A stretch of DNA of 16,598 bases from Bacteroidota bacterium (lineage in GTDB: Bacteria > Bacteroidota > Ignavibacteria > Ignavibacteriales > Ignavibacteriaceae). A program made the position numbers and the translations under genes. The first letter of the stretch is position 1, and each line of letters begins with the position of its first letter. The notes under the pieces were generated by a model. It saw nothing but the letters and a program-made list of their open reading frames with translations, made no database searches and was not told the DNA's origin. The stretch lies in contig JAEXTR010000184.1 in assembly GCA_023406915.1 (NCBI GenBank), forward strand, positions 1 through 16,598, in the 5' to 3' direction. This document shows, in pieces, positions 8,028-16,071 of the stretch.

Positions 8028-8825
8028 ATGAATATGAAAAGTGTTGAAGAGAGCGTCGTAGTTACTGCGATGGATGGTAGTGATCCGGCATTATTCCATT
8101 ACCTTCCCTATATTCTGCAGGATTCCTGGGAGCTGGGGAGTGATCCAAAAGCTTTAGTAGCAGTAGTAAAGAAATATGCACCTGCCCGTGAGTGTTTGTC
8201 AGTTCTGGACCTGGGATGTGGTAAAGGTGCAGTTTCTGTTATGATTGCTAAAGAAACTGGTGCCTGTTGTCATGGTATTGATGCAGTACCTGACTTTATA
8301 TGTACGGCTGATGAGATGGCGAAAAAACATGCCGTGGCAGATTTGTGCAAGTTCGAAGTAGGGGACATCAGGGTTGTACTCTCATCATTATCAAAGTATG
8401 ATGTGATAATTCTTGGCTCAATCGGGCAAGTACTTGGTGAGCCCCGAACAGCATTCCTGCAATTGAAGGAACACATTACAGACGATGGTATCATTATCTA
8501 TGATGATGGTTACATGGATGATGACAGTGAATTTCAGCATGAACTCATTTTGAAAAAATCTGAAGTCTTCAGGCAATTAGAGCAGGCTGGTATGAAGGTT
8601 GTTGATGAGGTGTTCTCTGAACACGATGATTTGTCAGAGAATCAGGAAAGCTTGCAGGATAATTTGATAATGCGGTGCAGAGAGCTAATTGTACAGTATC
8701 CCGAACAGAAATCACTATTTGAGGATTATATAAAAAAGCAGGAAGATGAGGTTGATGTGCTGGTGAATAAAACAGTATGTGCCACAATGATCCTGAAAAA
8801 ATCACCGGCAGATCATGAAAGTTAA
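8028..8825 (+). CDS. Class I SAM-dependent methyltransferase
   Basis: This 265-residue protein has a Rossmann-type methyltransferase domain. Motif I is VLDLGCGKGAVS at 59-70. An acidic residue ends the second strand (HGIDAVP), an aspartate follows after FEVGDIR (motif III area), and the YDVIILGSIGQVLGEP segment resembles motif IV/post-IV. The C-terminal third is helical and acidic. The substrate cannot be told: the glycine-rich motif defines cofactor binding only. AAGG precedes the start; ATG codons at 8028 and 8034 are both possible. It is 26 bp after the OsmC gene and 23 bp before the U32 gene, so the three are probably co-transcribed. Confidence 0.85.
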   Translation: MNMKSVEESVVVTAMDGSDPALFHYLPYILQDSWELGSDPKALVAVVKKYAPARECLSVLDLGCGKGAVSVMIAKETGACCHGIDAVPDFICTADEMAKKHAVADLCKFEVGDIRVVLSSLSKYDVIILGSIGQVLGEPRTAFLQLKEHITDDGIIIYDDGYMDDDSEFQHELILKKSEVFRQLEQAGMKVVDEVFSEHDDLSENQESLQDNLIMRCRELIVQYPEQKSLFEDYIKKQEDEVDVLVNKTVCATMILKKSPADHES

Positions 8826-8848
8826 CCAAGAAAGATACCCCAAAACAG

Positions 8849-10681
8849 ATGAGTCATGAGAATCGGATAAGACTTGAACTCCTCGCTCCCGCGAAGGATT
8901 ATGAAACCGGTGTTGCAGCAATTACGCATGGTGCAGATGCTGTGTATATTGGTGCCCCAAAATTTGGAGCAAGGGCTTCAGCAGGTAATGAGCTGAGTGA
9001 TATTGATGCACTGATCAGATTTGCACATCAGTATTACGCCCGTGTGTATGTTACAGTGAATACGGTTTTGTTTGATGAGGAATTACCGGCTGTGTCTGAT
9101 CTGATCTGTCAGTTATACCGTATGGGCGCAGATGCGATCATTATTCAGGATACAGCACTTCTGCAAATGGAACTACCCCCGATTGCACGGTTTGCGTCCA
9201 CCCAGATGCACAATTATGACCTGAAGCAAATACAGTTTCTGGAGTCTGTAGGTATCAATAGAATAATCCTCGCCCGTGAGTTATCCCTGGATAAAATTCA
9301 GGAAATCAGTACGACCGTAAAGGCAGATCTTGAATTCTTTGTTCATGGGGCACTGTGTGTTTCATTGAGTGGTCAGTGTTATATGAGTGCTGCCACCACC
9401 GGAAGAAGTGCAAACAGAGGTGATTGCTCTCAGAACTGCCGTCACGGTTATACTTTGACAGATGCGGTGGGTAATGTGATTGTTGAGAACAAGCATCTGC
9501 TTTCTATGAAAGATTTGGATCTCTCCCGCAGATTGCGTGAACTGACAGACGCAGGCATCACTTCCTTTAAAATAGAAGGGCGCCTGAAAGATGTAAGCTA
9601 TGTTAAGAACATCACCGCTTTCTATCGCCAGAAACTGGATGAGATGATTGCTGCGGACCCTAACCTGATGCGGGCATCATCCGGAAGGGTTACTCTCTTT
9701 TTTACTCCTGATCCAGAGAGAACCTTTAACAGAGGATACACAGAATATTTTATAGATGGCAACCGGAATGCAACAGCAGCAACTGATTCACCAAAATCAC
9801 TCGGTAAAAGAATTGGAACTGTTATCGGAGGAGCTCCGGGACACTTTCAGATTAAGACTGATGAAGTCTTGCGTGCGGGTGATGGAGTCTGCTATTTTAA
9901 TGAAAAGAGTGAACTGGAAGGTGTATTAGTGAATGGTGTGAAGGACGGATTTGTCACTGTCAGAGACAATAAGACGGTACCAATTGGGGTGACACTGTTC
10001 CGGAATAAAGACCACGAATTCAGTAAACGACTGAGTGGAAAAAGTGCGGAGAGAAAAATCTCTGCCGTACTGAGGTGTTATTTTTTTGAAAACTCTGTCC
10101 GGGTCGAAATTGTTGATGAAGATGGCATCACAGTTGAAAAGGCCTTCACACACTCATTCCCTCAATCTGAAAAACAGGAGCGGGCGAAGGAATACATTAT
10201 TTCGAAATTAGAGAAATCTGGTGAAACGATTTTTTCCATCACAGCAGAAGTCATTTCAGATGTATCCCTGCCTCATCTTCCACCCTCTTTTATTAGCAAC
10301 ATGCGAAATGAGGTGCTGCGAATGTTGCTTACTGAACGGGAAAAGCATCTCGATAAATACGAGTTCCAAAAGCCAGACAATCCCATAAACTATCCCGAAT
10401 CAAAAATTGATTTCAGGGGTAATGTGACCAATGAGAAAGCAGCGTTATTTTACCGTGAGCACGGAGTAGTAGAAATTGCACCAGGCTATGAGGCACAACC
10501 GTTTGATGAGGGCGTCCCGGTTATGCGAACAAAATACTGTATCAAGAAGCAGCTGGATATTTGTCCGCTGGAAACAAAACATCGGTCGCTCGACCCCCTG
10601 AAGCTATCGGATGGGCTCGAGACATATACGTTGCAATTTGACTGCAAAGCGTGTGAGATGATCATATTCATGAATAAGTAG
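8849..10681 (+). CDS. Large U32-family protein, RlhA (YdcP)-like RNA hydroxylation enzyme
   Basis: This 610-residue protein opens with LELLAPAKDYETGVAAITHGADAVYIG, the standard U32 N-terminus. The core signature FVHGALCVSLSGQC...GRSANRGDCSQNC (about 164-197) holds four cysteines, Cys170, Cys177, Cys193 and Cys197, a likely iron-sulfur site. A second cysteine cluster lies at the C-terminus (YCIKKQLDIC and FDCKACEM, about 557-604). Characterised bacterial U32 members hydroxylate RNA: RlhA acts on 23S rRNA C2501 and TrhP on tRNA uridine 34. The length, near the roughly 650 residues of E. coli RlhA, and the C-terminal extension favour the RlhA-like branch. The older label 'peptidase U32' is probably misleading. 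The ribosome site is weak (AAGAAAG) and the gene ends with TAG. Confidence 0.85.
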   Translation: MSHENRIRLELLAPAKDYETGVAAITHGADAVYIGAPKFGARASAGNELSDIDALIRFAHQYYARVYVTVNTVLFDEELPAVSDLICQLYRMGADAIIIQDTALLQMELPPIARFASTQMHNYDLKQIQFLESVGINRIILARELSLDKIQEISTTVKADLEFFVHGALCVSLSGQCYMSAATTGRSANRGDCSQNCRHGYTLTDAVGNVIVENKHLLSMKDLDLSRRLRELTDAGITSFKIEGRLKDVSYVKNITAFYRQKLDEMIAADPNLMRASSGRVTLFFTPDPERTFNRGYTEYFIDGNRNATAATDSPKSLGKRIGTVIGGAPGHFQIKTDEVLRAGDGVCYFNEKSELEGVLVNGVKDGFVTVRDNKTVPIGVTLFRNKDHEFSKRLSGKSAERKISAVLRCYFFENSVRVEIVDEDGITVEKAFTHSFPQSEKQERAKEYIISKLEKSGETIFSITAEVISDVSLPHLPPSFISNMRNEVLRMLLTEREKHLDKYEFQKPDNPINYPESKIDFRGNVTNEKAALFYREHGVVEIAPGYEAQPFDEGVPVMRTKYCIKKQLDICPLETKHRSLDPLKLSDGLETYTLQFDCKACEMIIFMNK

Positions 10682-10796
10682 ATAACTCACGTATCTAATG
10701 GGTTGCAACCAAAATTATAGGTAGAAACTCAAGCAGGAGAATGCTGAAGGGGTGTGAAAAGAGGCGATACAAACTTTTGTCATTGGGAATGAAATT

Positions 10797-10825
10797 TTGC
10801 TGGAAACTGAAAAAAATCCTATATT
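10797..10825 (+). promoter_or_regulatory. Probable promoter of tRNA-Ser
   Basis: TTGCTG (10797-10802) and TATATT (10820-10825) are separated by exactly 17 bp, a sigma-70-type arrangement. Transcription would start near 10832, about 27 bp before the tRNA. The call rests on spacing and sequence alone. Confidence 0.45.
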
Positions 10826-10858
10826 AGAAGTTCAAAAATAAAGCATTCCCCATGCTAC

Positions 10859-10948
10859 GGAGAGGTGGCTGAGTGGTTGAAAGCGGCGGTCTTGAAAACC
10901 GTTGTAGTCTTACGGCTACCGGGGGTTCGAATCCCTCCCTCTCCGCCA
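10859..10948 (+). tRNA. tRNA-Ser (anticodon UGA), CCA encoded
   Basis: This is a 90-nt class II tRNA. The acceptor stem GGAGAGG (10859-10865) pairs with CCTCTCC (10938-10944), followed by discriminator G and CCA. The anticodon stem GCGGT/ACCGT encloses the loop CTTGAAA with anticodon TGA. A long variable arm (GTAG...CTAC) is typical of serine tRNAs, and the T arm reads GGGGGTTCGAATCCCTC. Its last 18 bp up to the first C of CCA are duplicated at 16147-16164, so this gene is the insertion site of the island to its right. UGA reads UCN-type serine codons, so the gene is likely important and must stay intact after insertion. Confidence 0.95.
10929..10946 (+). repeat. attL core: 18-bp direct repeat at the tRNA-Ser 3' end
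   Basis: GAATCCCTCCCTCTCCGC, covering the end of the T loop, T stem, acceptor stem, discriminator and first C of CCA, occurs again without mismatch and in the same orientation at 16147-16164. A tRNA 3' end duplicated downstream is the classic mark of a tyrosine-recombinase integration. Confidence 0.85.
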
Positions 10949-11273
10949 ATACTGTAAAACCTTCAAAATAACGCATTTTCAAGCTTTTTTTTCTCCCTGA
11001 CCCTCCCAAATACACCGTTTTTGACCCCCATTTGGAGACATTTTGGAGACCTTAAAAGGTGAATTAATCAGAAGAATAGCTTCTCTCTTTATTAGGGAAG
11101 AGAGATTATACATTTTTGTGTACTTAAGATGAGCTTAAGGAGAGTTGAGCGTTATATCTGTAATTAACTCTTATCACTCAACATATTTAGAGATATATCC
11201 AATTCGCAGTCTTCGTGCTCTGCAACTTAGTGGCTCCTAAATCATAGTGATCATGAGGCTCAATTGAAAAGCA
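10949..11273. other. Gene-free left end of the island
   Basis: This 325-bp stretch holds no credible gene. It contains a T-run at 10984-10991 that may help end tRNA transcription, the 20-bp repeat at 11032-11051, and a hairpin CTCTCTT/AAGAGAG (11083-11104) without a T tail. The segment TTAAAAGGTGAATTAATCAG (11052-11071) resembles TTAAAAAGGCTAATTAATTAG (split here as 16117-16137) at the right end, with one extra base and a few mismatches. These elements look like the recombination end of the island rather than coding DNA. Confidence 0.6.
11032..11051 (+). repeat. Inner 20-bp direct repeat, left copy
   Basis: TTGGAGACATTTTGGAGACC is identical to 16072-16091, in the same orientation. It is itself built from two TTGGAGAC units 10 bp apart in register, about one DNA helical turn, as expected for a protein binding two adjacent sites. 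It lies 85 bp inside the attL core. Confidence 0.85.
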
Positions 11274-12452
11274 TCACCATAAGGATCCTATTTTCCCTCG
11301 TAATGATTTGAGAATTTCTACTATTTTGTGAAATAATGAGTGCAATTTCTTCTTGAATCGATCAAAACGGCTGGGGTTTGCTAGAATAGCATCAGTCGTA
11401 TCAAAACCATTTTTAGGAGCCTCTGAAGGATCACCAACGACTTCAGGTAAAAAAAGTGTGTAGCAAAGAGCACTCTGCAAGAGATATTCAAGAACCTCGT
11501 TCGATTCCTTAACCTGATCTGTCACTTCTTCAAGCTTTGGTTTGAAAAATTCTGTTTTTAATATTTTATATTCACTCAATTTTTTTTGAATAGCTTCATT
11601 ACCAAATATCTGTTTGAATTCTAGAAGGCTTTTTGCAAGGAATTCTGAGAGCTCAACCGAAATTCTATTTGCGAGAGTATAGTCACCTTGTAGCTCGCAA
11701 AGTTTGATCCGTGCTACTTTACATGTAACAATTAGCTGAAACAATGACGGTAGTGAATTACACAAAGCAATCTGTTTTTTTAGAACAGACCGCTTCCTAA
11801 TTTTGCTAGAATAGTATTCTTTATCAAGCTCAGTAACTTTCTCCCATTTTTTCTTATAGATGTTATTAAATTGACATTCACAATCGCGGAGTGATTTATC
11901 AATTAGCGGTATTTTTGGCAACCTAAACTCATCTTTCATACAAAGGTTTAATTCATTTATCCCTTGTAGAGCGGACTGTAGATTTCCATACATTTGTGCA
12001 TCAATTTTAAGATTAATGTCTTTTACTTCAGTAAGAATCTCGTTTAGCTTTTTGTCAACAAGAATACTTTCTAAAATATCTATAGCGAAAAATGCAAGAT
12101 TGGCAACTTTAGTAAGCTTGCTTACATTGGTTGGTCTGATTTCTTTCATATGGTGTGCAATTCTCTGATCCTTTGCTTGCCGTAATACACCACCAACTCG
12201 GATTACCTCACCTTTTACAAGACTTTCATGAAATTTCTTCGGGACAAGCAATTTAACAGTAACAATATCCTTTTGGCTAATATCAGAGAGTAAATTCAAG
12301 ACAGTTCTTCCGAGTTCCCAACCATTCTTTGAGTAATTTCGGTTATTCTTCAGTCTTTCTTCCCGTACCGCAAAATAATCACCTAGGTCACTTATTGTGA
12401 TAATATCAGTTGTGGGATTCAAATCTTTGTTAGATTCTGTTATTTGGGTCAT
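11274..12452 (-). CDS. Hypothetical 392-aa helical protein, island cargo
   Basis: I do not recognise this protein. It has no signal peptide. Residues about 60-95 alternate in a beta-like pattern (DIVTVKLLVP, GEVIRVGGVL). A mildly hydrophobic helix lies at about 115-132 (KVANLAFFAIDILESILV), followed by long amphipathic helices with coiled-coil character (about 133-320) and a basic C-terminus (RFDRFKKKLHSLF, about 364-376). A hydrophobic helix followed by long helical bundles recalls helical pore-forming or membrane-acting proteins, but that is only a shape comparison. A TATACT box lies 10 bp before the ATG on the minus strand, with no clear ribosome site, so a very short leader is possible. 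The gene is alone on its strand and separated from the integrase fragment by a terminator. High A+T content matches the rest of the island. Confidence 0.75.
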   Translation of the reverse strand: MTQITESNKDLNPTTDIITISDLGDYFAVREERLKNNRNYSKNGWELGRTVLNLLSDISQKDIVTVKLLVPKKFHESLVKGEVIRVGGVLRQAKDQRIAHHMKEIRPTNVSKLTKVANLAFFAIDILESILVDKKLNEILTEVKDINLKIDAQMYGNLQSALQGINELNLCMKDEFRLPKIPLIDKSLRDCECQFNNIYKKKWEKVTELDKEYYSSKIRKRSVLKKQIALCNSLPSLFQLIVTCKVARIKLCELQGDYTLANRISVELSEFLAKSLLEFKQIFGNEAIQKKLSEYKILKTEFFKPKLEEVTDQVKESNEVLEYLLQSALCYTLFLPEVVGDPSEAPKNGFDTTDAILANPSRFDRFKKKLHSLFHKIVEILKSLRGKIGSLW

Positions 12453-12601
12453 TTTGAAGCCTAGTATAAAATGAGTGGTTGATAGTTTACTATAATGTTA
12501 AAGGTAAAGCCATAAACGCTGTGAAAATTAACATATAAACAGTCAATAAACAAAATACACTTTGTAAGGATTGCAAAATCATTCCCTTTTTTCTTGAATA
12601 T

Positions 12602-12628
12602 GAAAAAGCCACCCCTTATGGATGGCTT
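12602..12628 (-). terminator. Terminator for minus-strand transcription behind the integrase remnant
   Basis: On the minus strand AAGCCATCC and GGGTGGCTT form a 9-bp stem with one A-C mismatch and a 5-nt loop (12606-12628), followed directly by a T-run (12603-12607). It begins 25 bp past the stop codon of the integrase fragment, where a terminator for that gene would be expected. Confidence 0.7.
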
Positions 12629-12653
12629 CAATTTTATTGCTGATGTATGAGGA

Positions 12654-12818
12654 TTAGCCTCGCAGATTATCCAACTTTGCTACATCTGGATGAAGATGAT
12701 CAGATTTATTGTGTGCATATATTTCCGTTTCCACAACTGACCAGTGACCTGTCGGGCAACTACCCTGATGCTTTAACCCCTCTGTATGAAGTTCTCTCCT
12801 AGTTTGTTTGCCACTATT
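12654..12818 (-). pseudogene. Tyrosine recombinase (phage-type integrase), C-terminal remnant
   Basis: The minus-strand frame from the stop at 12654-12656 back to a TGA at 12819-12821 encodes a 54-residue tail with no start. It contains GHWSVVETEIYAHNKSDHLH and ends AKLDNLRG. In tyrosine recombinases the end of the catalytic domain reads 'LGHxSxxTTEIYxH', where the His of GH and the Tyr of EIYAH are catalytic; both are kept here. Just upstream (LHTEGLKHQG) resembles the 'THLxxxG' stretch, but the residues between it and GHWS are shortened, which indicates an internal deletion. The N-terminal and central parts of the enzyme are not found. Orientation and terminator fit a former integrase gene, explaining how the island entered tRNA-Ser and why it is now probably fixed. 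Confidence 0.7.
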
Positions 12819-12878
12819 TCATGAGGCGCATTTGCTGAAATAAAATCGCAAATATTCTCCATTTCATGAGGAGAGCCT

Positions 12879-13157
12879 TTAGATGTATTGTTTCTCATTA
12901 TTGTTATTATGGCTTTGTGTTGATACCAAAGAGCTGTTGTGCATTGAGCCCTTTAGTTGACGTAAAGTTGATCTATAAACAGATGGATTAAACTTGAGTT
13001 TTCCGAGATAATAATCTCTTATCACTTTTCTCAGCATTTCAGTGTTCTCAAACGAAAACACCGTATAACCATTTTCTCGGTTCTGATCTATTAATCGGAA
13101 GCCCTGCATCAGCAGAGTTCCGCACAGATAGAAGTCTTTGATTTCGTGTATATTCAT
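12879..13157 (-). CDS. Small DUF5659-like protein
   Basis: This is a 92-residue protein. Residues about 7-70 (DFYLCGTLLMQGFRLI, YTVFSFENTEML, RDYYLGKLKFNPSVYRSTLRQLKG) follow the pattern of DUF5659-type proteins: 'DFYLAxxLxxxGxxL', a strand ending VFxFED, then 'DYYxxxxxVxPxxFxxAxxxLK'. These small proteins are common in mobile elements and have no established role that I know of. The C-terminal 20 residues are polar and asparagine-rich (HNNNNEK). A TATAAT lies only 4 bp before the ATG and there is no visible ribosome site, so expression is uncertain. It lies upstream of the integrase remnant on the same strand, perhaps once part of one transcript. Confidence 0.6.
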   Translation of the reverse strand: MNIHEIKDFYLCGTLLMQGFRLIDQNRENGYTVFSFENTEMLRKVIRDYYLGKLKFNPSVYRSTLRQLKGSMHNSSLVSTQSHNNNNEKQYI

Positions 13158-13982
13158 CGATATTATAACGTTTTTGTAGTTTATATGCCTATCAGCTTGC
13201 GTAGGTCAGAAAAACCCCTTCGCTATATAACAGTATAATATATTAAAATGGTGAAGTCAAGTGTGATTAACTAATATTCTGTGATAGAATAAAAGCTTGG
13301 TCCATTCTCTATCCACTGCTGTGTTTCCACATAACACTCGAAATAATATATCATGTGAGAAATAATTTGTGTTATCATAGAAATTGGGGTATTATTTCAT
13401 TAATGTATAATATCCATCCCCTACAAGTGCATAAGCGCGAGATTTGGTTGCGTCTCATCAAATCCTATAAAAGGGAAAATAATAATAATGTTTCGCTCCC
13501 GAATTGATAGCAAAAGCCATTACTGTATTGTATTATCGTAGTAAACTTGGGGTGGAAAGCATAATGAACAAAAAATGTTAGGCATATTCTGCATTCGTAA
13601 AGTGTCTAGTGGTAGCAGCTTAGTACAAATAATTCTTAAAACGTCGTTTTTCTCGGGGAAATAAGGTAATACTCAATTATCCAAAAACTTACATTGGTAA
13701 ATCAGGATTTCGTAACTTTACAAAAGGTTTTGCAACATCTCTGTATTTAGTTTTCATAAATGATAAACTATATAAGGAAATGAAAAAGCACTTTGAGAAT
13801 TGATTCTGATGAGTATCAATATGGTTAAGTAGGAAAATAATGAAATCCTTAAAAAATATTTTTAATAATTATAACCTTAATGTTAGTAGCAATAAGGATG
13901 TGCATGTACAGTATATTTATATGTAAAAACTTAATATCGCAATCTATTTCTAGTAACTACCAACTTCTGAACGGAGCGAACA
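13158..13982. other. Long degraded intergenic region within the island
   Basis: This 825-bp stretch between two divergent genes is AT-rich and broken by stops in all frames. Two short open segments are visible: a 29-codon plus-strand frame at 13575-13664 (listed separately), and an unstarted 55-codon frame ending at TGA 13801-13803 (GNKVILNYPKTYIGKSGFRN near its middle), which I cannot assign. GGAG at 13973-13976 is the ribosome site of the DUF262 gene. No clear promoter or RNA gene was recognised. Confidence 0.5.
13575..13664 (+). pseudogene. Possible IS1634-type transposase N-terminal remnant
   Basis: The 29-residue frame begins MLGIFCIRKVSSGSSLVQII. Transposases of the IS1634 type often start with a strand pattern like 'F-I-R-K-x-x-T-x-S-G-x-x-x-V-Q-I-x-x-K', and this peptide keeps IRK, SSGS and VQIILK in order. 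Nothing further of a transposase follows, and no terminal inverted repeats were found, so this would be a tiny fossil. The match is short and could be chance. Confidence 0.25.
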
Positions 13983-15014
13983 ATGATTAACTATGATCCA
14001 CTGGTATTTAGAGTGGCTGATTTTTGGGAGTGGAATAATCGAAAAGAGTTAATACTCTCATCAAAATATCAGAGACGAGCGGTATGGTCAGAAAAAGCAA
14101 AATCGTATCTGTTAGATACAATGCTTCGAGGGCTACCACTTCCAAAAATATTTATGCGCTATGATGTTGATCTTAATACAAAGAAATCAATTCGAGAAAT
14201 CGTTGACGGTCAACAAAGGATCAGAGCGATATTATCTTATTTGGAAGATGGATTTAGCGTTATGAAAGTTCATAATAAAAAATATGGGGGGAAATATTTT
14301 AGTGAACTTGATGAAGCTATTAGGAAACAAATCTGGGAGTTCAAAATATCTGTAGACTTATTAAAAACAGATAATGAAACAGATATTTTGGATATTTTCG
14401 CCCGATTAAATACTTATACCGTTACCTTAAATAAGCAAGAGCTTATTAATTCAAAGTATTTTGGAGCTTTTAAGCAAGTGGTTTACTCTTTAGGTTTTAG
14501 TTATAAAGACTTTTGGGTTAATCATAAAATCTTGACTGATAGACAAGTGTCCAGAATGGGAGAAGCAGAACTTACTTCTGAGTTAATCATTCAAATAATT
14601 CATGGGATAGATGATAGGAAGAATCTTGAAAAATACTATAAGCAATATGATGATGAGTTCTCAGCAGAGGATGACGTTAGAAATACTTTTCATGAAGTGA
14701 TTGAATTGATATTGGAACTTTATGGTGAAAGTCTAGGACAATCAAACTTTTCAAAGATACCTTTATTTTATACACTATTTGGCGTAATTAATAAAATACA
14801 TATACAGGGAATGACAAAGAAATCAAATCTAAGTAAACTTAAAAGTGCACTTTCAGAAGTTGATAGTATATTAGGTATGGGTGCCGAAGAAGTATCGAAG
14901 GAACATTTCTCGTTCTACGATGCTTCAACAAAGCATGTGACAGATTATAAGGCTCGCCGTATAAGACACGACTTTATTTATAAGTTTATATACGGACGAA
15001 TAAATCACAAATGA
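13983..15014 (+). CDS. DUF262 (GmrSD N-terminal/ParB-like) domain protein
   Basis: This 343-residue protein carries the DUF262 hallmarks: YQRRAVWSEKAKSYLLDTML (29-48), GLPLPKIFMR (50-59), and REIVDGQQRIRAILSYLEDG (71-90) with the diagnostic DGQQR at 75-79. A second conserved stretch, DIFARLNTYTVTLNKQELIN (137-156), follows. DUF262 has a ParB-like fold and in GmrS and related proteins couples NTP binding or hydrolysis to nuclease activity. The C-terminal half is helical and has no HNH (DUF1524) nuclease motif, so this is the single-domain form. A GGAG ribosome site sits 6 bp before the ATG. Its stop overlaps the start of the HEPN gene as ATGA (15011-15014). A two-gene defence or toxin role is inferred from that pairing and the island setting. 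Confidence 0.88.
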   Translation: MINYDPLVFRVADFWEWNNRKELILSSKYQRRAVWSEKAKSYLLDTMLRGLPLPKIFMRYDVDLNTKKSIREIVDGQQRIRAILSYLEDGFSVMKVHNKKYGGKYFSELDEAIRKQIWEFKISVDLLKTDNETDILDIFARLNTYTVTLNKQELINSKYFGAFKQVVYSLGFSYKDFWVNHKILTDRQVSRMGEAELTSELIIQIIHGIDDRKNLEKYYKQYDDEFSAEDDVRNTFHEVIELILELYGESLGQSNFSKIPLFYTLFGVINKIHIQGMTKKSNLSKLKSALSEVDSILGMGAEEVSKEHFSFYDASTKHVTDYKARRIRHDFIYKFIYGRINHK

Positions 15015-15646
15015 CAACACTATACCAAAACAAAAGGACTATTAAGAAAAATATTCGCGAATCTATCGAACTTGTCTCAAGAATTAATTCTCTCAATAGT
15101 TATGCTAGTGTACAGCAAAAAGGAAATATATACATATTAACTCCGATTGAGTTAGATAGAATATATGAAATAGCGTTTCTGAAAATATTCACATCATGGG
15201 AAGTCTTTCTGGAGGATTCTTTTATCGCACTGCTATGCGGAACCAAAAACCGAAAAATCAAACCTAAGCTCATTGTTAAGAAAATTAACGAAGATAAAGC
15301 ATATGATTTATTAAAGGGTGTTAAAGAATACCCAGATTGGACAAATATTGCTAAGGTAATAGAAATGTCAGAGCTATATTTTGTTTCTCAAAATCCATTG
15401 AAGATACCACTTGAGTCTTTTCGGAGCACTTTTAACGAAATGAAAACAGTTAGAAATGCAATTAGCCATATATCAAAGGAGGCGACAAAAAAACTTAATA
15501 ACTTAGCAATAAATAAATTGAAGAACTATTCTCCTCCCATTACACCAGGAGGTTTTTTAAGTTGTAAATCGCCCAACAATGTTGATTCTTATATTATCTA
15601 TTATGCGAAGAGCATGAGGATTATAATAGACCAAATCATACCTTAA
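15011..15646 (+). CDS. HEPN-domain protein (MAE_28990/RiboL-PSP-HEPN-like)
   Basis: This 211-residue helical protein keeps the HEPN ribonuclease signature: VRNAISHIS at 147-155, where Arg148 and His153 form the R-x4-H motif. The helix before it (ESFRSTFNEMKTV) and the N-terminal segment RIYEIAFLKIFTSWEVFLEDSF (50-71) match the layout of HEPN proteins of the MAE_28990/MAE_18760 group, which are known to occur next to DUF262 genes. HEPN domains with this motif are usually metal-independent RNases in toxin-antitoxin, abortive infection and CRISPR-linked systems. The start overlaps the DUF262 stop (ATGA), so the two are translated together and probably work as partners. The target RNA is unknown. 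The catalytic residues are intact. Confidence 0.8.
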   Translation: MTTLYQNKRTIKKNIRESIELVSRINSLNSYASVQQKGNIYILTPIELDRIYEIAFLKIFTSWEVFLEDSFIALLCGTKNRKIKPKLIVKKINEDKAYDLLKGVKEYPDWTNIAKVIEMSELYFVSQNPLKIPLESFRSTFNEMKTVRNAISHISKEATKKLNNLAINKLKNYSPPITPGGFLSCKSPNNVDSYIIYYAKSMRIIIDQIIP

Positions 15647-16071
15647 TCTTGCCTTCAGTAGAATATATTTATAAAGTGACCAAATGATGGCTTCGAAAAT
15701 TGTTGGTTATCTCAGTTACCTATGTTCGCCTAATTGTTTATTATGATTACTTGTTCATTGGCAAAAACATCATGATATAAAAATGCGCTGATTCTATACT
15801 GTATGAATTAGGTTGTTGGTCTGAAAAGATGAGAAATAAGGTGAGGATTAGATATATTTGTTGTCCTCTTAGAATGTTGAGTTTCTGGCGAAGAGAAACA
15901 ATATTATGTCCAATTATACCTTACCATGAATCTATACTTGGAACCATTCTTAATTTTCGGTGTTTGTTCATAAACTATATAAAACTAGTGAGTGTATCCT
16001 AGCAAATGCAAAATCAGTCAAATTAGCTATTATCTATACGCCATATAGAGAAAGATAGAACGAATTATCAG
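15647..16071. other. Gene-free right part of the island
   Basis: These 425 bp of AT-rich sequence follow the HEPN gene. One started frame of 57 codons (15829-16002) has an unusual composition and no ribosome site, and is not credible. No hairpin with a T-run, repeat or RNA gene was recognised before the 20-bp repeat at 16072. Confidence 0.5.

Noticed and set aside
10824..11015. 63-codon minus-strand frame across the tRNA
   Set aside because: It runs through the tRNA gene on the opposite strand. Such frames over tRNAs are a known annotation artefact.
12816..12871. 11-bp repeat ATTTCATGAGG at 12816-12826 and 12861-12871
   Set aside because: Only two short copies 45 bp apart with no further structure; not enough for an array or a regulatory site call.
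15829..16002. 57-codon plus-strand frame after the HEPN gene
   Set aside because: No ribosome site, no recognisable pattern, and a composition rich in Cys, Arg and Ile that suggests random AT-rich DNA.
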